Source: Eudorina sp. 2006-703-Eu-15 (Eukaryota > Chlorophyta > Chlorophyceae > Chlamydomonadales > Volvocaceae). From it: 64,000 bases of DNA. A model generated the notes under the pieces. The model saw nothing but the letters and a program-made list of their open reading frames with translations. It did not search any database and was not told the origin of the DNA. Position numbers and translations under genes: made by a program. The DNA is taken from NCBI GenBank assembly GCA_003117195.1, contig BDSI01000181.1:62001-126000 (forward strand), written 5' to 3'. Shown here piece by piece: positions 29,901-43,000 of this stretch. Numbering within the stretch: the stretch's first letter is position 1; every line of letters starts with the position of its first letter.

Positions 29901-32637
29901 GACCGCCATGCGTTGGGGCAGCGGGAGGAGGGCGGGCAGCGATGGGGGAGGGGGAGAAAAAGGAAATTTGGGGGTTTGCGTCTCGGAGGGGGGTTGTGTG
30001 TCCGTACATCCGTACGGTCCGTCGTGTGTACATCCGTACGACCTGCGTTCTTTGCGGTCGGTCGGGCACCACCCCCACCCTCTGGACTTCCCTTTTATCG
30101 GCTCAGTTTCTTCTCCCCACCCCCACCCCCACCCCCACACACGCACACGCACACCCACGGCTGCATTTCTAAACACACGGCTGTAGACGACGCACACACA
30201 CACACGAGGAAAACACACATGAGAACATCACGCACGCCTCCCTCGCCCGTACAGGTGACGTACGCCGTGCTGGACGAGGCGGATCGCATGTTGGATCTGG
30301 GTTTCGAGCCGCACATCCGCGCCATCATGGGCCTTACGCGGGCGGACCGACAAACGCTCATGTTCAGTGCCACGTGGCCCACGGCGGTGCAGAAACTGGC
30401 GGTGGCGTTCCTCTCGCACCCGGTCAAGGTGGGGATGGGGATCTGGGGAAGGGGGTGATGGAAAGGGGGAATATAACACTGGTCAAGGTGGGGATGGAAG
30501 GCGGGACTTGGCGGCAATGAGCTGGCGACGGGGAACGGCGCTGGGAAGGGGGAGACAGCGAGCGGGGGGGAGGGAGGGCTTAACCTCTATGTGGTGTCGC
30601 TGTCTTTATTGACAAAGGGGGGAAAACAAAGCCCTGGGATCTCCCGCGTTCATACATCAGGGTTTATGCGGATCGCTCCCCTTTCTTCTCCCCTAACGTT
30701 CCAACCAACCCCTCCTCCCTCCTCCCTCCCCTCCCCTCCGTTTCGTGCTCTCTCCTCGCCTGTCCCTCCCCTCCTGCCCTAACACCCACCCCCCAAACCC
30801 CGTATGATACTGTAACTGATTTTTTCCAGTCGAACCGCCGCCCTGGCAGCAGCGCAATTTGAATATTTCTGCCAATGTGCTATACACCCACCCACCCCTC
30901 CCCCACCCACCCCAAACTCCCCCCCCAACCCGCTAACCCCTCCTCAGGTGACGATCGGCAGCCAGGACCTGGCCGCGAGCCACTCCATCACGCAGCGTGT
31001 GGAGGTGATTGAGCCCACCGCCCGGGACGCCCGGCTGTTGGAGCTGCTGCAGCAGTACCACGGGGCCAAGGGGCGCAAGAACCGGGTCATCATCTTTGTG
31101 CTGTACAAGAAGGAGGCGCCGCGGGTGGAGCAGCTGCTCACGCGGAAGGGCTGGAAGGTGCGGGAAGATGGGGCGCCGCTGTGGGGTCTGTTGGGGGGTG
31201 CGGTGCGGTGCAGTGCGGTGCGGCTGGGGGGTCGAAGGGATATCGGAATGTCGGGTGGGGCTGCTGGATGGGTTACGGTGGGTGGGTACGTGGGTTACCG
31301 TGTTGGTGGTTGGTAGTTGGTGGTTGATGGTTGGAGGCTGGTGGCGGGAACGCGGGATGGAAGGGTGGGTGGGTGGTGGTGAAAGACGGGCCAGGGGGCC
31401 GCGGCGCTGAGTCAGGCGGTCGGAGGGGGATCGCACCCATGGGTAGCTGACGTCGACATAGCGGTCGCCATCGCCGCGGGATGCACCCCACCACCGCCGA
31501 ACACCGCCTTGAATTGACAGCCTAACACCCCACCTCCCTGCCCCTGAGCCCCTCTATCTAACCCGCTGTACTTCTCAAGTTCTCGTCCATCATCTTGCCC
31601 GCTTTTAAACTCCCATCCCGGGCCCCAATAAATTGGTGAAACCTAATCTTTTGGGCTGGTCTTTCCGGTCTTTCTTACCGGTTTCAACCATTCACCCAAA
31701 CCATGAATGCAAATCATGAACCCCGCCCCCGGAAAGTGGTGAACCCTCCCCAACCTATGTCCTTGGCCCCAGGCGGTGGCCATCCACGGCGACATCAGCC
31801 AGGCCCAGCGGACGGACGCCGTGGAGAAGTTCAAGGCGGGGTCGGTGCCGCTGCTCATCGCCACGGACGTCGCGGCCCGCGGCCTGGATATCCCTGATGT
31901 GGAGGTGGTGATCAACTACTCGTTCCCGCTCACCACGGAGGACTACGTGCACCGCATCGGCCGGACGGGCCGGGCGGGCAAGACGGGTGAGCGAGGGGCG
32001 GGGGCGGGGGCGGGCGGGCGGGCAAGACGGGTGGGTGTTGGACTCCCGCCCCCTTTACGGGGCCGGGTGGGTGGCCCACGGGTGTGGTGCCTAGGGCCTT
32101 ACTAATGGGCACCCTTGGGGGGGAGGGGCTCGTTTCTGGGTCTCTTTTCATTTTCATCCCCTTGGTTTGGGTCGGTCGGGTCTCATGTCTAAACACACAC
32201 CCCACCACCACCACCACCACCGCCACCACCACCACCAAACCCCACCCCGCCACCCCGCCGGCAGTATCGATGCGACCCATGCCCTCCATCCCCTTCCTGT
32301 GGTACTGTACTGTCCTTTCCAGTCGGAATGTCGCTCTGGCAGCAGCACAGTTTGAAAATGTCTACCAATTTCCTATACCCCTTTTTACCCCTCCCCCCCC
32401 TGCCCACCTTCCGCCCCAGGCTGCGCGCACACCTTCTTCTGCGCGGGGCCAGACAAGCCGCGCGCCGGGGAGCTGATCAACGTGCTGCGCGAGGCGGGGC
32501 AGGAGGTGCCCGCGGACCTGCTCAAGTTTGGTACGGCGGTCAAGAAGAAGGAGTCCAAGATGTACGGCGCGCACTTTCGGGACGTTGATGTGCACGCCAA
32601 GGCCACCAAGGTCACCTTTGGCGATGACGACGACTAG
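26963..32637 (+). CDS. DEAD-box ATP-dependent RNA helicase, DBP3/RH5 type
   Basis: ATP-dependent RNA helicase; yeast Dbp3 and plant RH5 act in nucleolar pre-rRNA processing. Nine exons, all GT-AG or GT-TAG with consistent phase: 26963-27698, 27975-28136, 28540-28688, 29303-29368, 29711-29803, 30255-30428, 30948-31157, 31773-31986, 32420-32637; 673 residues. The N-terminal ~210 residues are Lys/Ala-rich with KKKKKNKDK and a His-rich run (~170-190), a nucleolar-type tail. Core motifs: Q-motif region from ~255, I ATGSGKT (298-304), Ia PTRELA (336-341), Ib TPGR (385-388), II DEAD (409-412), III SAT (440-442), IV IIF (508-510), [11 protein letters not shown] (560-569), [10 protein letters not shown] (590-597). 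The C-terminus has the DBP3-like [19 protein letters not shown] and ends in GDDDD. The motif set is complete, so it should be active. Confidence 0.93.
28137..28172 (+). repeat. GGGT tandem repeat overlapping a 5' splice site
   Basis: The donor of helicase intron 2 is the first GT of a (GTGG)n run of eight or nine repeats, with a second (GGGT)n run at 28255-28276. Both runs can form G-quadruplexes on the RNA-like strand. Confidence 0.85.
28824..28869 (-). mobile_element. Intron-associated ~50-bp repeat, copy 2 (diverged)
   Basis: Reverse-complement copy with changes (ACATTGGTAGGCATGATGAA, GCTGGCTGCCAGAGCG), in helicase intron 3. It forms an inverted pair with copy 3, about 345 bp downstream in the same intron. 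Confidence 0.55.
29213..29254 (+). mobile_element. Intron-associated ~50-bp repeat, copy 3
   Basis: Core CAGCAGCGCAGTTTGAAAAT then GTCTACCAATTTCCTATACC. It lies in helicase intron 3 and ends 48 nt before the exon at 29303. Confidence 0.75.
30839..30888 (+). mobile_element. Intron-associated ~50-bp repeat, copy 4
   Basis: CCCTGGCAGCAGCGCAATTT followed by a diverged core (TTTCTGCCAATGTGCTATAC). It lies in helicase intron 6 and ends 59 nt before the exon at 30948. The preceding TGATACTGTAACTG...CCAGTCG is shared with copy 5, so the element may be about 80 bp. Confidence 0.7.
32160..32201 (-). repeat. GTGTGTTTAGA...CCAAACCAAG motif, inverted copy
   Basis: Reverse complement of the sequence at 36769-36815 and 36874-36920 (CTTGGTTTGGGTCGGTCGGG then TCTAAACACACAC). 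Lies in helicase intron 8. Confidence 0.65.
32332..32380 (+). mobile_element. Intron-associated ~50-bp repeat, copy 5
   Basis: CGCTCTGGCAGCAGCACAGT then GAAAATGTCTACCAATTTCC and TATACCCC. It ends 39 nt before the last helicase exon at 32420 and is followed directly by a C/T-rich tract to the acceptor. Confidence 0.8.
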
Positions 32638-34064
32638 AGCGGCAGCGAGGGAGGGAGGGAGGGAGGGAGGGAGGGAGGGTTAGAGAGAGAGATTGGGCGC
32701 CGGGGGGAGCGCCCCGCCGGGGCTGCGGCAGGGCTCGCGGCGCGCGGGAGCCAGTACGGCAAGTGAGTGCCGTACATTCGTGGTGGGGAATAGGGCTCTC
32801 GGTGTCATCGTTCTTGGTGAGGCCGAGTGACGAGGGAGGAGGAGGTGATGGGCCCCCCCCCCACCCCAGGGGGCGTGTGCCTAGGGCCGGGGTGTGTTAA
32901 GCGAGGAACCCTCCCGTTCTGGGTGTGTGGTTGAAAGCGCCAAGGGGAGGGGGAGGGGAGCTGAAGAGGTGCAGGGGTGCGGGGTGCGGGCTGCAGATCG
33001 CGGGGGCAGGTCAGGGCAGGTCAGGGCAGGGACATTTTTGTCGCGGTGGCGTCTGGTGAGGTAGGTAGGGGAAAACGCTAATGATGCCGTACCTCGTCTG
33101 CTGATCCCTGGACGGTGTACGAACATGACACAGCGCGCGGGACACGGGTTTAGGGTTGGCGGGGGTTGAGGGGGGGGGTTGGATGGGTTCGGTTGCGCGG
33201 CTTGGGATTCGACAGGGGGCGCTGTGTAAGAGCTGGCGTTGACCCGGGGGAGGGCGTTGACGCTAGTGTGCGTGCGTGCATGTAAAGCCCTGTAAAGCGC
33301 AGCGACCGGCGCGGTCAAACCTCTCTAGGGTGAATCCCTAGAGGCGAGGTGAGGATGCCTTGTCTCCATTATTTCTGCCGACTGGTCTGTTGAGCCGAGG
33401 GCAGGGGCCGCGAAGGCCTGCGGGGAGCAAGGGCGTAGGGCCGCTGTCGCAGTCGCATGGGTGCAATAGCGTGGCACAGCCATGCGACCTTGGATCTGGT
33501 TTGGATTTGGTTTGAAACTGCTTTTGATCTGATCTGCTTTGCTTTTCGCCGGTTTGAAATGTGGTGGGCGGTGGCACACGGCCTCGCGACTGATACTAGT
33601 TTGGTCGCGTTTGGAGCTTTTACAATCGTGCAATGCCTGCGCAGCGCAGCGCAACGCACGTGCTGGTGACAGTTGTTGCACAGTGCGGTGACGATGAAGT
33701 GGTGGTGGTAGCGGTGTTGGGGCGGCACTGCCGTCGTACAGGTTTCATAGGTGGAGTGGCGGGGCATTGGCTGTGCTGTTGACGAGCATCCTACGGCATT
33801 AGCATGGCAGTTTCGCACGTGGGGAACGGCGACGGCTGACGAGCATGTAATTCAATGACGGCCGTGCTCGTTGTCGTCGTACCTGTGCCTACCATGGTAA
33901 GGGCTCTCTACTCCAACTACCAACCCGCACGTTGAAATACCGGCAGGGACGGCAGTCGAGTGCGTGGGCAGACGGCCGAGGGGTTCGAGTCAGACTGTTC
34001 CCCATGTGTGTATTGGGGTGTGTGTGGGGGGGGGGAGGTCGCCTCTGGCGGCGGAAGCTGGGGC
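32638..34064. other. Helicase 3' region and EXO84 upstream region
   Basis: Starts with a GGGA tetranucleotide run (32649-32680). The poly(A) signals annotated at 33281-33295 suggest the helicase 3' UTR ends near 33310. No coding sequence is recognised from 33310 to 34064. The right part should hold the EXO84 promoter. Confidence 0.5.
33281..33295 (+). terminator. Candidate poly(A) signals TGTAA (two)
   Basis: Two TGTAAAG copies ten bases apart, the Chlamydomonas-type polyadenylation signal, about 645 nt after the helicase stop. Confidence 0.45.
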
Positions 34065-37000
34065 ATGGAAGTCAAAAGGGAACTTCAGAGTGTTGCGACC
34101 TGGGGTTCCGGACCTCGAGGTAACATATTTGCAGCAAGCATTTGCAACTGAAGTCGACCCCGACGCGAGATGGCAGCGCTTTGAAACCGAACCGTGTTGT
34201 CAGCTTGCCACAAAATCGATGTCCGTTGGTCGTGACGGTTGGTCGTTACAGCGTCATGGTCGTGTCGTGGTGCGTGAAATGACTAATGCGTAATGAATGC
34301 CATGGTGCAACTCAAGGTTTGGTTAAACGGTCATCTTCTGGCCATGATGTGACATGTCGAAGTGAGTTCCAGCACCTGCAAGGTACAACTTTACACAAGC
34401 TCAGAAAATTTACTTGCTGAAAATTGGCATTTTGCCTCTGATTATACAGGTCGCGAATAAAGGGCACCAGCAAACGGAAAGCGGGTGCGGACTTGTTTAC
34501 AAGTTGTGAGTACCAGCTGCGTCCGTTCCTGACGGCCATTTTGCACCACTACAGGTCAATTCTGGTCCCGTAAGGATGATGCCATCAAATGGTTTCAACG
34601 TGAGGGATTTGACCCGGCAGAGTACATCGGTCTGCTTAACTCCGAGAAGGACCTTGACCAGGCGCGAAACGAGCTCACGCAGCTGAACGACTACTGCAAG
34701 CAGGAGGCAAGTGATGCATGATAACCCAACTCGTCCGCGAACAGGTCTAGGTCCAGCGCTGAACCCGTGTGCTCACGGGTAACTGGGGGACACCTTCGCA
34801 GGTGCAAAAAGTTGTTCATTCCCACCACAAGGACTTCTTGGAGGCTGGACGAAATATTCAAGATGTCGAAGTGCTCGTGGATGAGTTGCGCAACTACGTG
34901 TCGGGTAGCGTCGCCGTGGTGGCCAACCTGGTCGACTTGCCGCCCCTGCCCAAGCAGGTATGTCCGGGCCGCAGGGGCTCAGGCGGTGTTCCATAGGTGT
35001 ACTGTTCATAGTCCATCGGGGTGTGGTCTGTGGGATCTGGGTTACACGGGGCATGTCCCTTCTCTCGACCGGCACCTCTCCGCATGCAGTTAATGTGTGG
35101 CTTTAACGTCTCATGGCGCGGCAGCGGCCGCACAACGTTGGCATGCGGCAGTCAGGTCAGGCTCACAGCCCAGTCCACCGCAAAGCCGTGCGCAGCAGCG
35201 CAAAGTCGTGTGCGGCAACCTTCGCCGGGGTATGTATGTCCGTGACCCAAATCAGCACTGGCGGAATACGTTACAGTCAGGATTGGCTCGATGCCGCGTC
35301 CGCCTCTTTGTCAAAACCCCCCCCCGCTTCTGACATTCGCTCAAGGTCTTCCAACTGCGCTCCCTCCTGCGAGTCACGGCTCCCTCCCGCTTATGTTATT
35401 CTAGGCAGCGAAGCAGCAAAAACGTCCAGATGGGTATGGGTAGAGTTGTTGACGGCCCCCACGGCCACCCGGGGTGATCGATGCCCCTGCCTGCCCTTCC
35501 CCCCTTCCCCCCAGGTGGCCGCCTCCGCACCGCTCATCGCCGGGGACACTCAACCCCAGTCCACCTGGGACAGCATCCTGGCGCTGCAGGAGGAGCTCAT
35601 GCAGGACCTCCAGGTTGGGCCGTCGCGTGCGTTTTCTAGCGAAGCGTGTGTGTGTGGGGGGGGAGAGCCCCGAGTGCGGAAGGCGGTGTGCGGCGGGCGC
35701 AGCTGCCGCCGGCAGGTAGCGCTGGACAGTGGTGGTGCTGGATGGGTTGGATCTGGGCCGTGTCGAACCCGCACCCGACGCGACCCACATGCCCACCCTC
35801 AGGGTTGCTCATTGAGGGACTAGCCAAGCAGAGGCGGCAGATGCGACAAAAAAACGAGCGCGCCTGATCCAACCACCACCGTTCTCCGGCACCGCGCGGC
35901 GGCCGCGCGCTCGCAACTCCCCGTTGCATCTCATGGGGCCCCAGCGCAAACGTGCCCGTCTACGCGTATGTAGGTTCTTCCCTGTAGTAGGTCCCTGCTT
36001 GCATCGCGCATCGATGGCCGCGCGGTCATCTTGTGTGTCTGGTCACATGCCTTTCCATCGCCTCAGTCACTCTGGTAAGCATGTTGTTGAAGGTCAGTCA
36101 ACGGGTCAAGAGTAGCATTTACCGGGAAGGTCCGCGGGCGGGAGGCTTCCTCGCCGCGCTAAACACACACACACACACACACACCTCGTCCCTCGTCCAC
36201 CAGTGCAGGTGGCTGTGGCAGAGCAGGACGTCACCACAGCGCGCGCGCTGCTGGGTGCTGGCCGGGACATGATGGCCGTCATCGACAGGGACGGGGCCCA
36301 GCTGGCGCCGCAGGTCAGCACAGGGGACGTGGGCCATGGAAGCCTGGATGGGGTTCATTTCACTTTGTTCCATTCATGCATCATCAATGACGCACTCTCG
36401 GTGAAGGCCCCGACCTCGCCCCCTCGACCCGACCTGCCCTCCTCGACCCGCCCGATCTGGGTGTCGCGCGCAGGTGAAGGGCGACGGCCTGCCCGCCTGG
36501 CGCTACGCCTTCGAGGGGGCGCTGGCCGCCCAGAAGGCCGCCCTGATTGAGGAGCTGCAGCAGCAGCTGCTGCAGACCAACAGCAGCACCGTGGAGCGGC
36601 GGCAGGCGGCGCAGGTGGGTCGCGCAGGCCGCTCCCGCTGCGGCTCCTGCTGTGCCGGCTTGCTGCCAGGAGGACTCTGCTGCACTGACTGGGGGGCTTG
36701 CGGTGACCAACGCTCACGCGAGCACTGGGATGAGATGGGATGGGATGGGATGGGAGCATGGGACTGGCGCGTGTGTTTAGAGAAGAGACCCGCCCGACCC
36801 AAACCAAGTACCATGGGACTGGTATGTGTGTGTGTGTGTGTGCCCAATGCCCGGCACGTGGTCGTGGCGGTGGTGTGTGTTTAGATAAGAGACCTGCCCG
36901 ACCCAAACCAAGCAGCAATATAATTACCATACTAACCGGTGGTGTGTGTGTGTGTGGTGGGGTTTGTCGCAGTCGCTCTGGGGAGTCCGCTGACCTCCAC

Positions 37001-40000
37001 GTTTCGCCCCCTCCCATCCCACGTTCCCCCTCGTCTTGCAGAACCTCGGCCTTCTGGTCGGTCCCAGCCAGGCGGCACAAGCGCTTCTGGGCTGCCACTC
37101 GCTGCGGGTCCGCGCCGCCCAGCAGCACCTGCTGAAGCAGCACTCGGCAGGTGGGTGCGGATGACATGTTATTACCCAAGAACAAGCCCCAGGTGGGGTG
37201 CTCCGGAGAGAGAGCGCAGACCGGATTCAATGCCGCTCCGCGCCCAGCCCCTACCTTTCCTCCATCACCGTCCTCCGCCTACCCCTACCCCTCGCCCTGA
37301 TCCGGTACACCTCCCCACCAGCCGGCGGCGACCCCGACGGCGTCGAGTACGCGGGCCGCCTGGCCCAGCGCACCTTCCTGGCCATCGGCGCCGCAGCCGA
37401 GGACGTCCGCGCCGTGTTCCCAGCCCCGAGCGCCCCCGACGCGGTCCGAATCGCCGCAGGCGGCGCGGCCGCCGCTTCGGCGGGCGCCGGCACAGTCCCT
37501 CTGGCCACCACCACAACCACCACTACCGCACCCGATGCCACCGCCGGGCAGGCCGCAGCGGCGGGGGTCCTGCCGTCCGTGTCGGCGCTCGTGGTGCAGT
37601 GGGCGTCGGACGAAGCCCGCCAGTGCGCGGCGGTGCTGGGCCGCCACGCGCTGACGCCCTTCGTGGCGACGGGGGTGGCGATCGGCGCGCTGCTGTGCGT
37701 GGGCTTGGCGCTGGTGTTCTGCGTGGCGCTGGAGTCCAGCCACGGCCTGGCGCTGAGGGTGCCGTTCATGGAGGAGATCTGGCCGCTGACCGAGGGTGCG
37801 TCGGGAGGGCGAGGGCGGGGGGTGAGGGGGTATAGGAAATTGGTAGACATTTTCAAACTGCGCTGTTGAGGACGGAGGGGTGGGGCCAATGGGGCAGGAG
37901 GAGGCGTTCTGTGAAGGCGGGAAGGGGCGGTCGAAGGCAGGCATCCCAGACGTGTTTATCCGCTGGGTGTCCAGGTGTTGGCTGGGTTTCCCTGCCAACG
38001 TACCGTGACCCCACCCAGTGAATCCAACGGCAAGAACGGGTCACCCGCGGCAACGATGTACCGTAAGCGAGGGGGCCACAAAGGAAAACCAAACCAAGGG
38101 GGCATCAACAGGGCGGGCAGCAAGTTACTTGTTGTGCCGGGCAGACATACCGGTAGTACGAGATGTGCACGAGATGTGCACGAGGTGGCCGCTCACTCAC
38201 CCCGGACAGCCCCCGGACAGCCCGGCGCGCGGTGGTTTGTCGTACATCGCAGTGCGGTAGGGGCCTTACGTGGGGTGCATGAGGGGGGTATGCGGGGGAC
38301 TACACGCTCACGTACATTAGTCAAAACATAGCCGAGCAAAACAACAGATGATGCACCCCGGAGCTCGAGGCGAGTAGTGACCGTTACAAGGTGGGCCCGA
38401 GTCCCGACCGGGCGTTATCGAGGTCATCAAGCGCATCTAGTACACTTCGAGTGCGCGTGTTTGCATTCCGTGTGGGATCCCAAGGATGCGGCGCCAGACC
38501 GTCGCGCTGCAATCCTGGCTTCCCGTGAGCCACCGCCGCGCCATCATCAGCGCCGGCAAAGTCCACCCCGTCCCGCCTCGTCTGCTTTCTCGCGTCGCAG
38601 CCATCGTGCGGCGCCACTTGAACCGGCTGCGGGACGAGGCGGCCGCGAGCGCATCCGTGGATGCCACCAACGCAGCCCTCCAAGCGATGGCGGCGACGGG
38701 GGCGCCGGCCGCGGACGGCCCAGCCGGCGGAAGGGGCGGGCAGGCTGGCTTCGCCGCGGGGTTCCGCCTTCCCGAGGTGAGCCGTGGGCGATTCGGTCAC
38801 ACAGCGACGCAACGCCACACTGAGTTTACCGGTACCTATGCCGCAGCCGCGGAGCGGGGTGCGTGTGGCCCGCTGTGTATTAGAGCGCAAACGACGAGTG
38901 GGGTGGAAAGTGTGGGGGCCGTTGCTCCAGTTAGCAGCACCGTGCCTGCAGGGACACGATACCGCTCCTAGTCCTAGCGATCAGAATCCTGGAGGAGGAG
39001 GAGGAGGAGGAGGAGGGTCAAAGGGTCGCGCCCTGCTTGACGGTGCGGTGCAGGGCCGATGCACGACCGTACCCCGTGTACAGCCACGGAACCGGTCTGG
39101 ACGCTGCGTCGCTGTCCCAGCGCGCGGGTCCTGAATGTAACGGCCCACACGACCTCTGATGTGACGACAACTGGAATGCGCCGCTGCCGCCGCTGCTGCC
39201 GCCGCTGCTGATGATGACGACGACGAAATCCGCTGCCGCCCCTGCTGCTGTTCCGTCCGCGGGGTCTCGGTCACTTCGCCGCAGGACGCCATGCCGGTGG
39301 TGGTGCTGTTTCCAGCCCCGGACGCGCCGGCCGCCCCCTCGGCCCCGGGCGGCCTCACCTGCCTGCCCATGCTGCTCCCGGAGCTCGGGGCGCTCGCGGA
39401 GGGGCTGGCGCCCCTGGGCTCGCGGGCGGCCGTCGCGGTGCTGCGCCAGGGGGTGGCCTCGGTCTTCGAGGCGGCGTGCGACAAGGTGCGCGCCTCCCTG
39501 GAGCGCCTGATAGCCAGCAGCGGCGGGACCAACAGCAGCAACAACAACAACAACAACAACGCCAGCCACGGCACCAACAGTAACAGTAACGGCAACGGTG
39601 GCATTAACAGCAAGAACGGCGGCAGTGGCACTGCGGGGCCGACCGCCGCCGGCAGCCAGGGGCCGCAGCTGGCGGCCTACGTGGTCAGGGCGGAGAAGCT
39701 GCTGCGCCAGTTCGCGGAGACCGACGTCCAGGTGGGGGGGGGCGAGTAGAGTAGCGGGGCAGAGGGCGGGGCTGATGACGGGCATTTGAGGCGGCGGCGC
39801 TGCGGCGTACGAGCTTGTCGTACGAGTCCCGAGGCCGTACTTGCGTCTCTGCGGAGGGTGCGTTCTCTCGGAGCCTCTCCGTCCGTTTCCACTCCCTAAC
39901 ACTCCTCCCCAATACGGTACTCTGCGCTGGGTTAGAAAATAGACAGAGACGCAGGCATGTAGACGCTGTGTGTGACCCGCCGCGCCGGCCCCGCGCGCCC

Positions 40001-43000
40001 TCGCTTCGCCGCCGCGTTACAGCTCGCGCTGGCCCCCCTGGCCAGCGTCTGCGGCCCGGTGGCACCGCCGGACCTGTTGCTCCCCTTCGTGGCCCCGCTC
40101 GGTGAGCTGCTCGCCAAGCTGCCGCCGCCGCCGGCGGAGCCCCCGCCCGCGGAGGCTCAACCGGCGTCGCAGCAGCGCCTCCGGCAGCAGTCCTCGGGGC
40201 TCTTGGACCGGATCCGGGTGGAGCTGGAGAGCCCACAGGAGCGGCGGGGCAGGGACGTGGCCGGGTTGGGCGGGGCGGGGGACGCGGCGGCGCCGCGCGG
40301 GCCCGTGCCGGACGTCGAGCCCGCGGCTGCCGGGGCACCGGCTGGCCCGCCGCGCAAGGCGGAGATCCCATCGGCGCCTGGTGCAGCAGCCCGTGACGCT
40401 GCCCGAGACGCATCGGCCCCGCCGCCACCGCGAAAGTCGAGGCTGCGGCCGGGTGCGCCGCCGGAGGATGAGGCTGACGCCGATCCCGTGGCGCCGACGC
40501 CGCCAGGCGCCCGCGTGGCTATCCCCGAGCCCGCTGGGGACGAGGCGCCCCCGGGCGCGGAGCACGTTTCCCGTCGGCTACGGCGCCCGCCGGACGCGAC
40601 TGCTGCTGCGGCGGTGGTTGGGGCGGTTGGGGCGGTCGGCGCGGGCAGCAGGGAGGGCCAGGACAGCGTCCCTGCGCCGACGGAGCAGCCGTCGCCATAT
40701 GGACCGCTGCGTGGGGGCCAGCGACGTGAGCCGGGGGCGCAGCAACGCGGGGGTGCGGGTGTCACCGCCGCCGAGGATTGGGAGCAGCCAATGATGCAGC
40801 AGCAGCAGCTCGACGATGAAGGGCTTGATGACGATCTGGATCTCGGCGAGCGCGCAGCGGCACGCAGGGCCCGGCGCACAGCGCGCGCAGCAGCGGGCGC
40901 GGCCGCGGCCGCGGCCGTGTCTGATGCGGGGCCGGCGGCGGCGGTGCCTGCGCCGGCGCGTGGTGCGGCCGCGGCTTGGTCGTCCGAGGTCACTGACGCC
41001 GTGGCGTCGGACCCCGAACCGCAGTCGAGGGCGCGCTCGCGCGAACGTGGCCGCATGGGAGCCCGACTGGGCGGCGCCGCGGACGACTGGGGGAGCCGCG
41101 ACGAGCCGCCACAGCCACAGCTAGAAGCGGCCGGCGCCGGCCGCTGGCCGGCTGGCGCAACGGCGGGCGGCGGTGCTGGGGCGCGGCATCGGCCGCACCC
41201 GCAGCCCCGCAGTCAGGGAACTGCGGCGGAGCCGCAGCAGGCGGAGGAGGACGCTTCGCCGCGCGCCGGCATCAGGCTGGGCGGGACCGCAGGCCGCGGG
41301 GCGCTCGGCGGCAAAGCGGTCAGGTTTGCCGAGCCGGACGGAGGTGGCACGGCAGGTGGTACGGCGGAAGGTGGCCTTGCCGGACCCAGGGCCGCCCAGT
41401 TGGACGACGACGCACCGGCCCGCAGACCGGCCAAGCGGGACACGCAAGCCGACACGGCCGCGCGGGCCCCGCCTCTGGCGCCTCCGGGCCGCCGTTCAGG
41501 CGGGAGCGCCCCGGTGCGTGATTCGGATGAGGAGGCCCTGGAGCCGCCGGTGCGGGGCGCGCGACGGAGGGGTCAGGACCCTGGTTGGGACACCGCAGTC
41601 GCCGCAGCTGCGGCAGCAGCAGCAGCAGCCCCGGCTGCCAACAGGCGGGGGGCTCCAGGGGCACTGCCTCGTCCAGGCCGCGCACAGGCGGCCGTTGCGG
41701 CGGAGGCGGAAGAAGAGGAGGAGGAGGAGTTGCCGGGGCCGCGGGCGGCAAGTCTGATGCAGCGGACGGGCGAGCGCGCTGCCAAGGGCCGAGATGGCGC
41801 TCCAAGCGGCGTGGCGCCCGTTGGTGCCGCCGATACGCGAATGGGGAGGCCGGAGGGGAGGCCGGCTGTGCGGAGGCCCAACCGATTCGGAGTTGCTCTG
41901 AGTGATGAGGAAGACGACACGCCGGCCTCAACGGTGGGGACACGCAAGCCCAACCGATTCGGGGCTGTGTCGGCCGATGAGGAAGACGCCAAGCCCGCGT
42001 CAAGGGTTAGGCCCGACCGATTCGGAGTTGCCTTCAGTAGGGAGGAAGACTCTAGAACGGCGTCAACGGTGGGTACACGGAAACCCAACCGATTCGGAGT
42101 TGCTCTGAGTGATGGGGAAGACGAAAAGCCGGCCTCAACGGTGGGTACACGGAAACCCAACCGGTTCGGAGCTGCGTCGGGCGACGACGAAGGCGCCAAG
42201 ACGGCCCCAGGGGTCGCTGTGCGGAAGCCCAACCGATTTGGTGTGGCCCTGAGTGACGACGAAGATGCGGCGGGTTCAGCACCCAAGCTGCGGAGGCCTC
42301 CAGGAGGCGCCACCACGAATGAACCCGCGACGGCGGCGAACAGGACGGCTGGGCGGGTAGATGACCCAGGGGCCACCCCGCACGAGGGCGGGCTGGCCGG
42401 ACGCGCGCAACAGGAGCGTCGTCCAACATCTCGCAAGGTAAGGAAGGATGTAAAGGATGCTCATCGGGAAGAGACACCCTGGGACCTAGGCGCGTATGCC
42501 GCCTCGGTCATGTACGGCCATCATCCGGGGGTGGGTATCTGCTTTCCTGCGGAGTCCCCTACAATTTCGCACCGCCGCGGCGCGGCGCAAGTACTCGTCC
42601 CCTTTGACTTTCCCGCATTGGGTCTTGTTACGCTTGCGGCGGCTCCGCCGCCGTTGGGTATCTGCGGGGCAGGAAGAGAGCGGGGGTTGAGAGGCGCTGG
42701 CTGCACAGGGCCCGTGCGTACTGTGTGGCTGCGCGACCCAACGGAGTGAGATCTGAATACCGTAATTAGCTCGCCAGCAGCGAATGTTGAGCCTGAGAAC
42801 AGTCTAGAGACATGACCAATCGTACAGCCGTACTACAACCTACATTGGTCGCTGCACCGACCGAACACAGGAAACCTCTATTTGCTGCGCTCAAGCGGAA
42901 TCCCCTTTAGACTTCACTGGAGAGAACGAATTGTGTTTTCTTTCCGGCCCCTCGCTCGACTGGCCGTGGTCGCGCAACCAGTCCAACCGGTTCCCTCGCC

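Noticed and set aside
33893..33900. ATG directly followed by a GTAAGG donor as the EXO84 start
   Set aside because: Its phase (0) does not join the exon at 34555, which needs one carried base. The ATG at 34065 fits.
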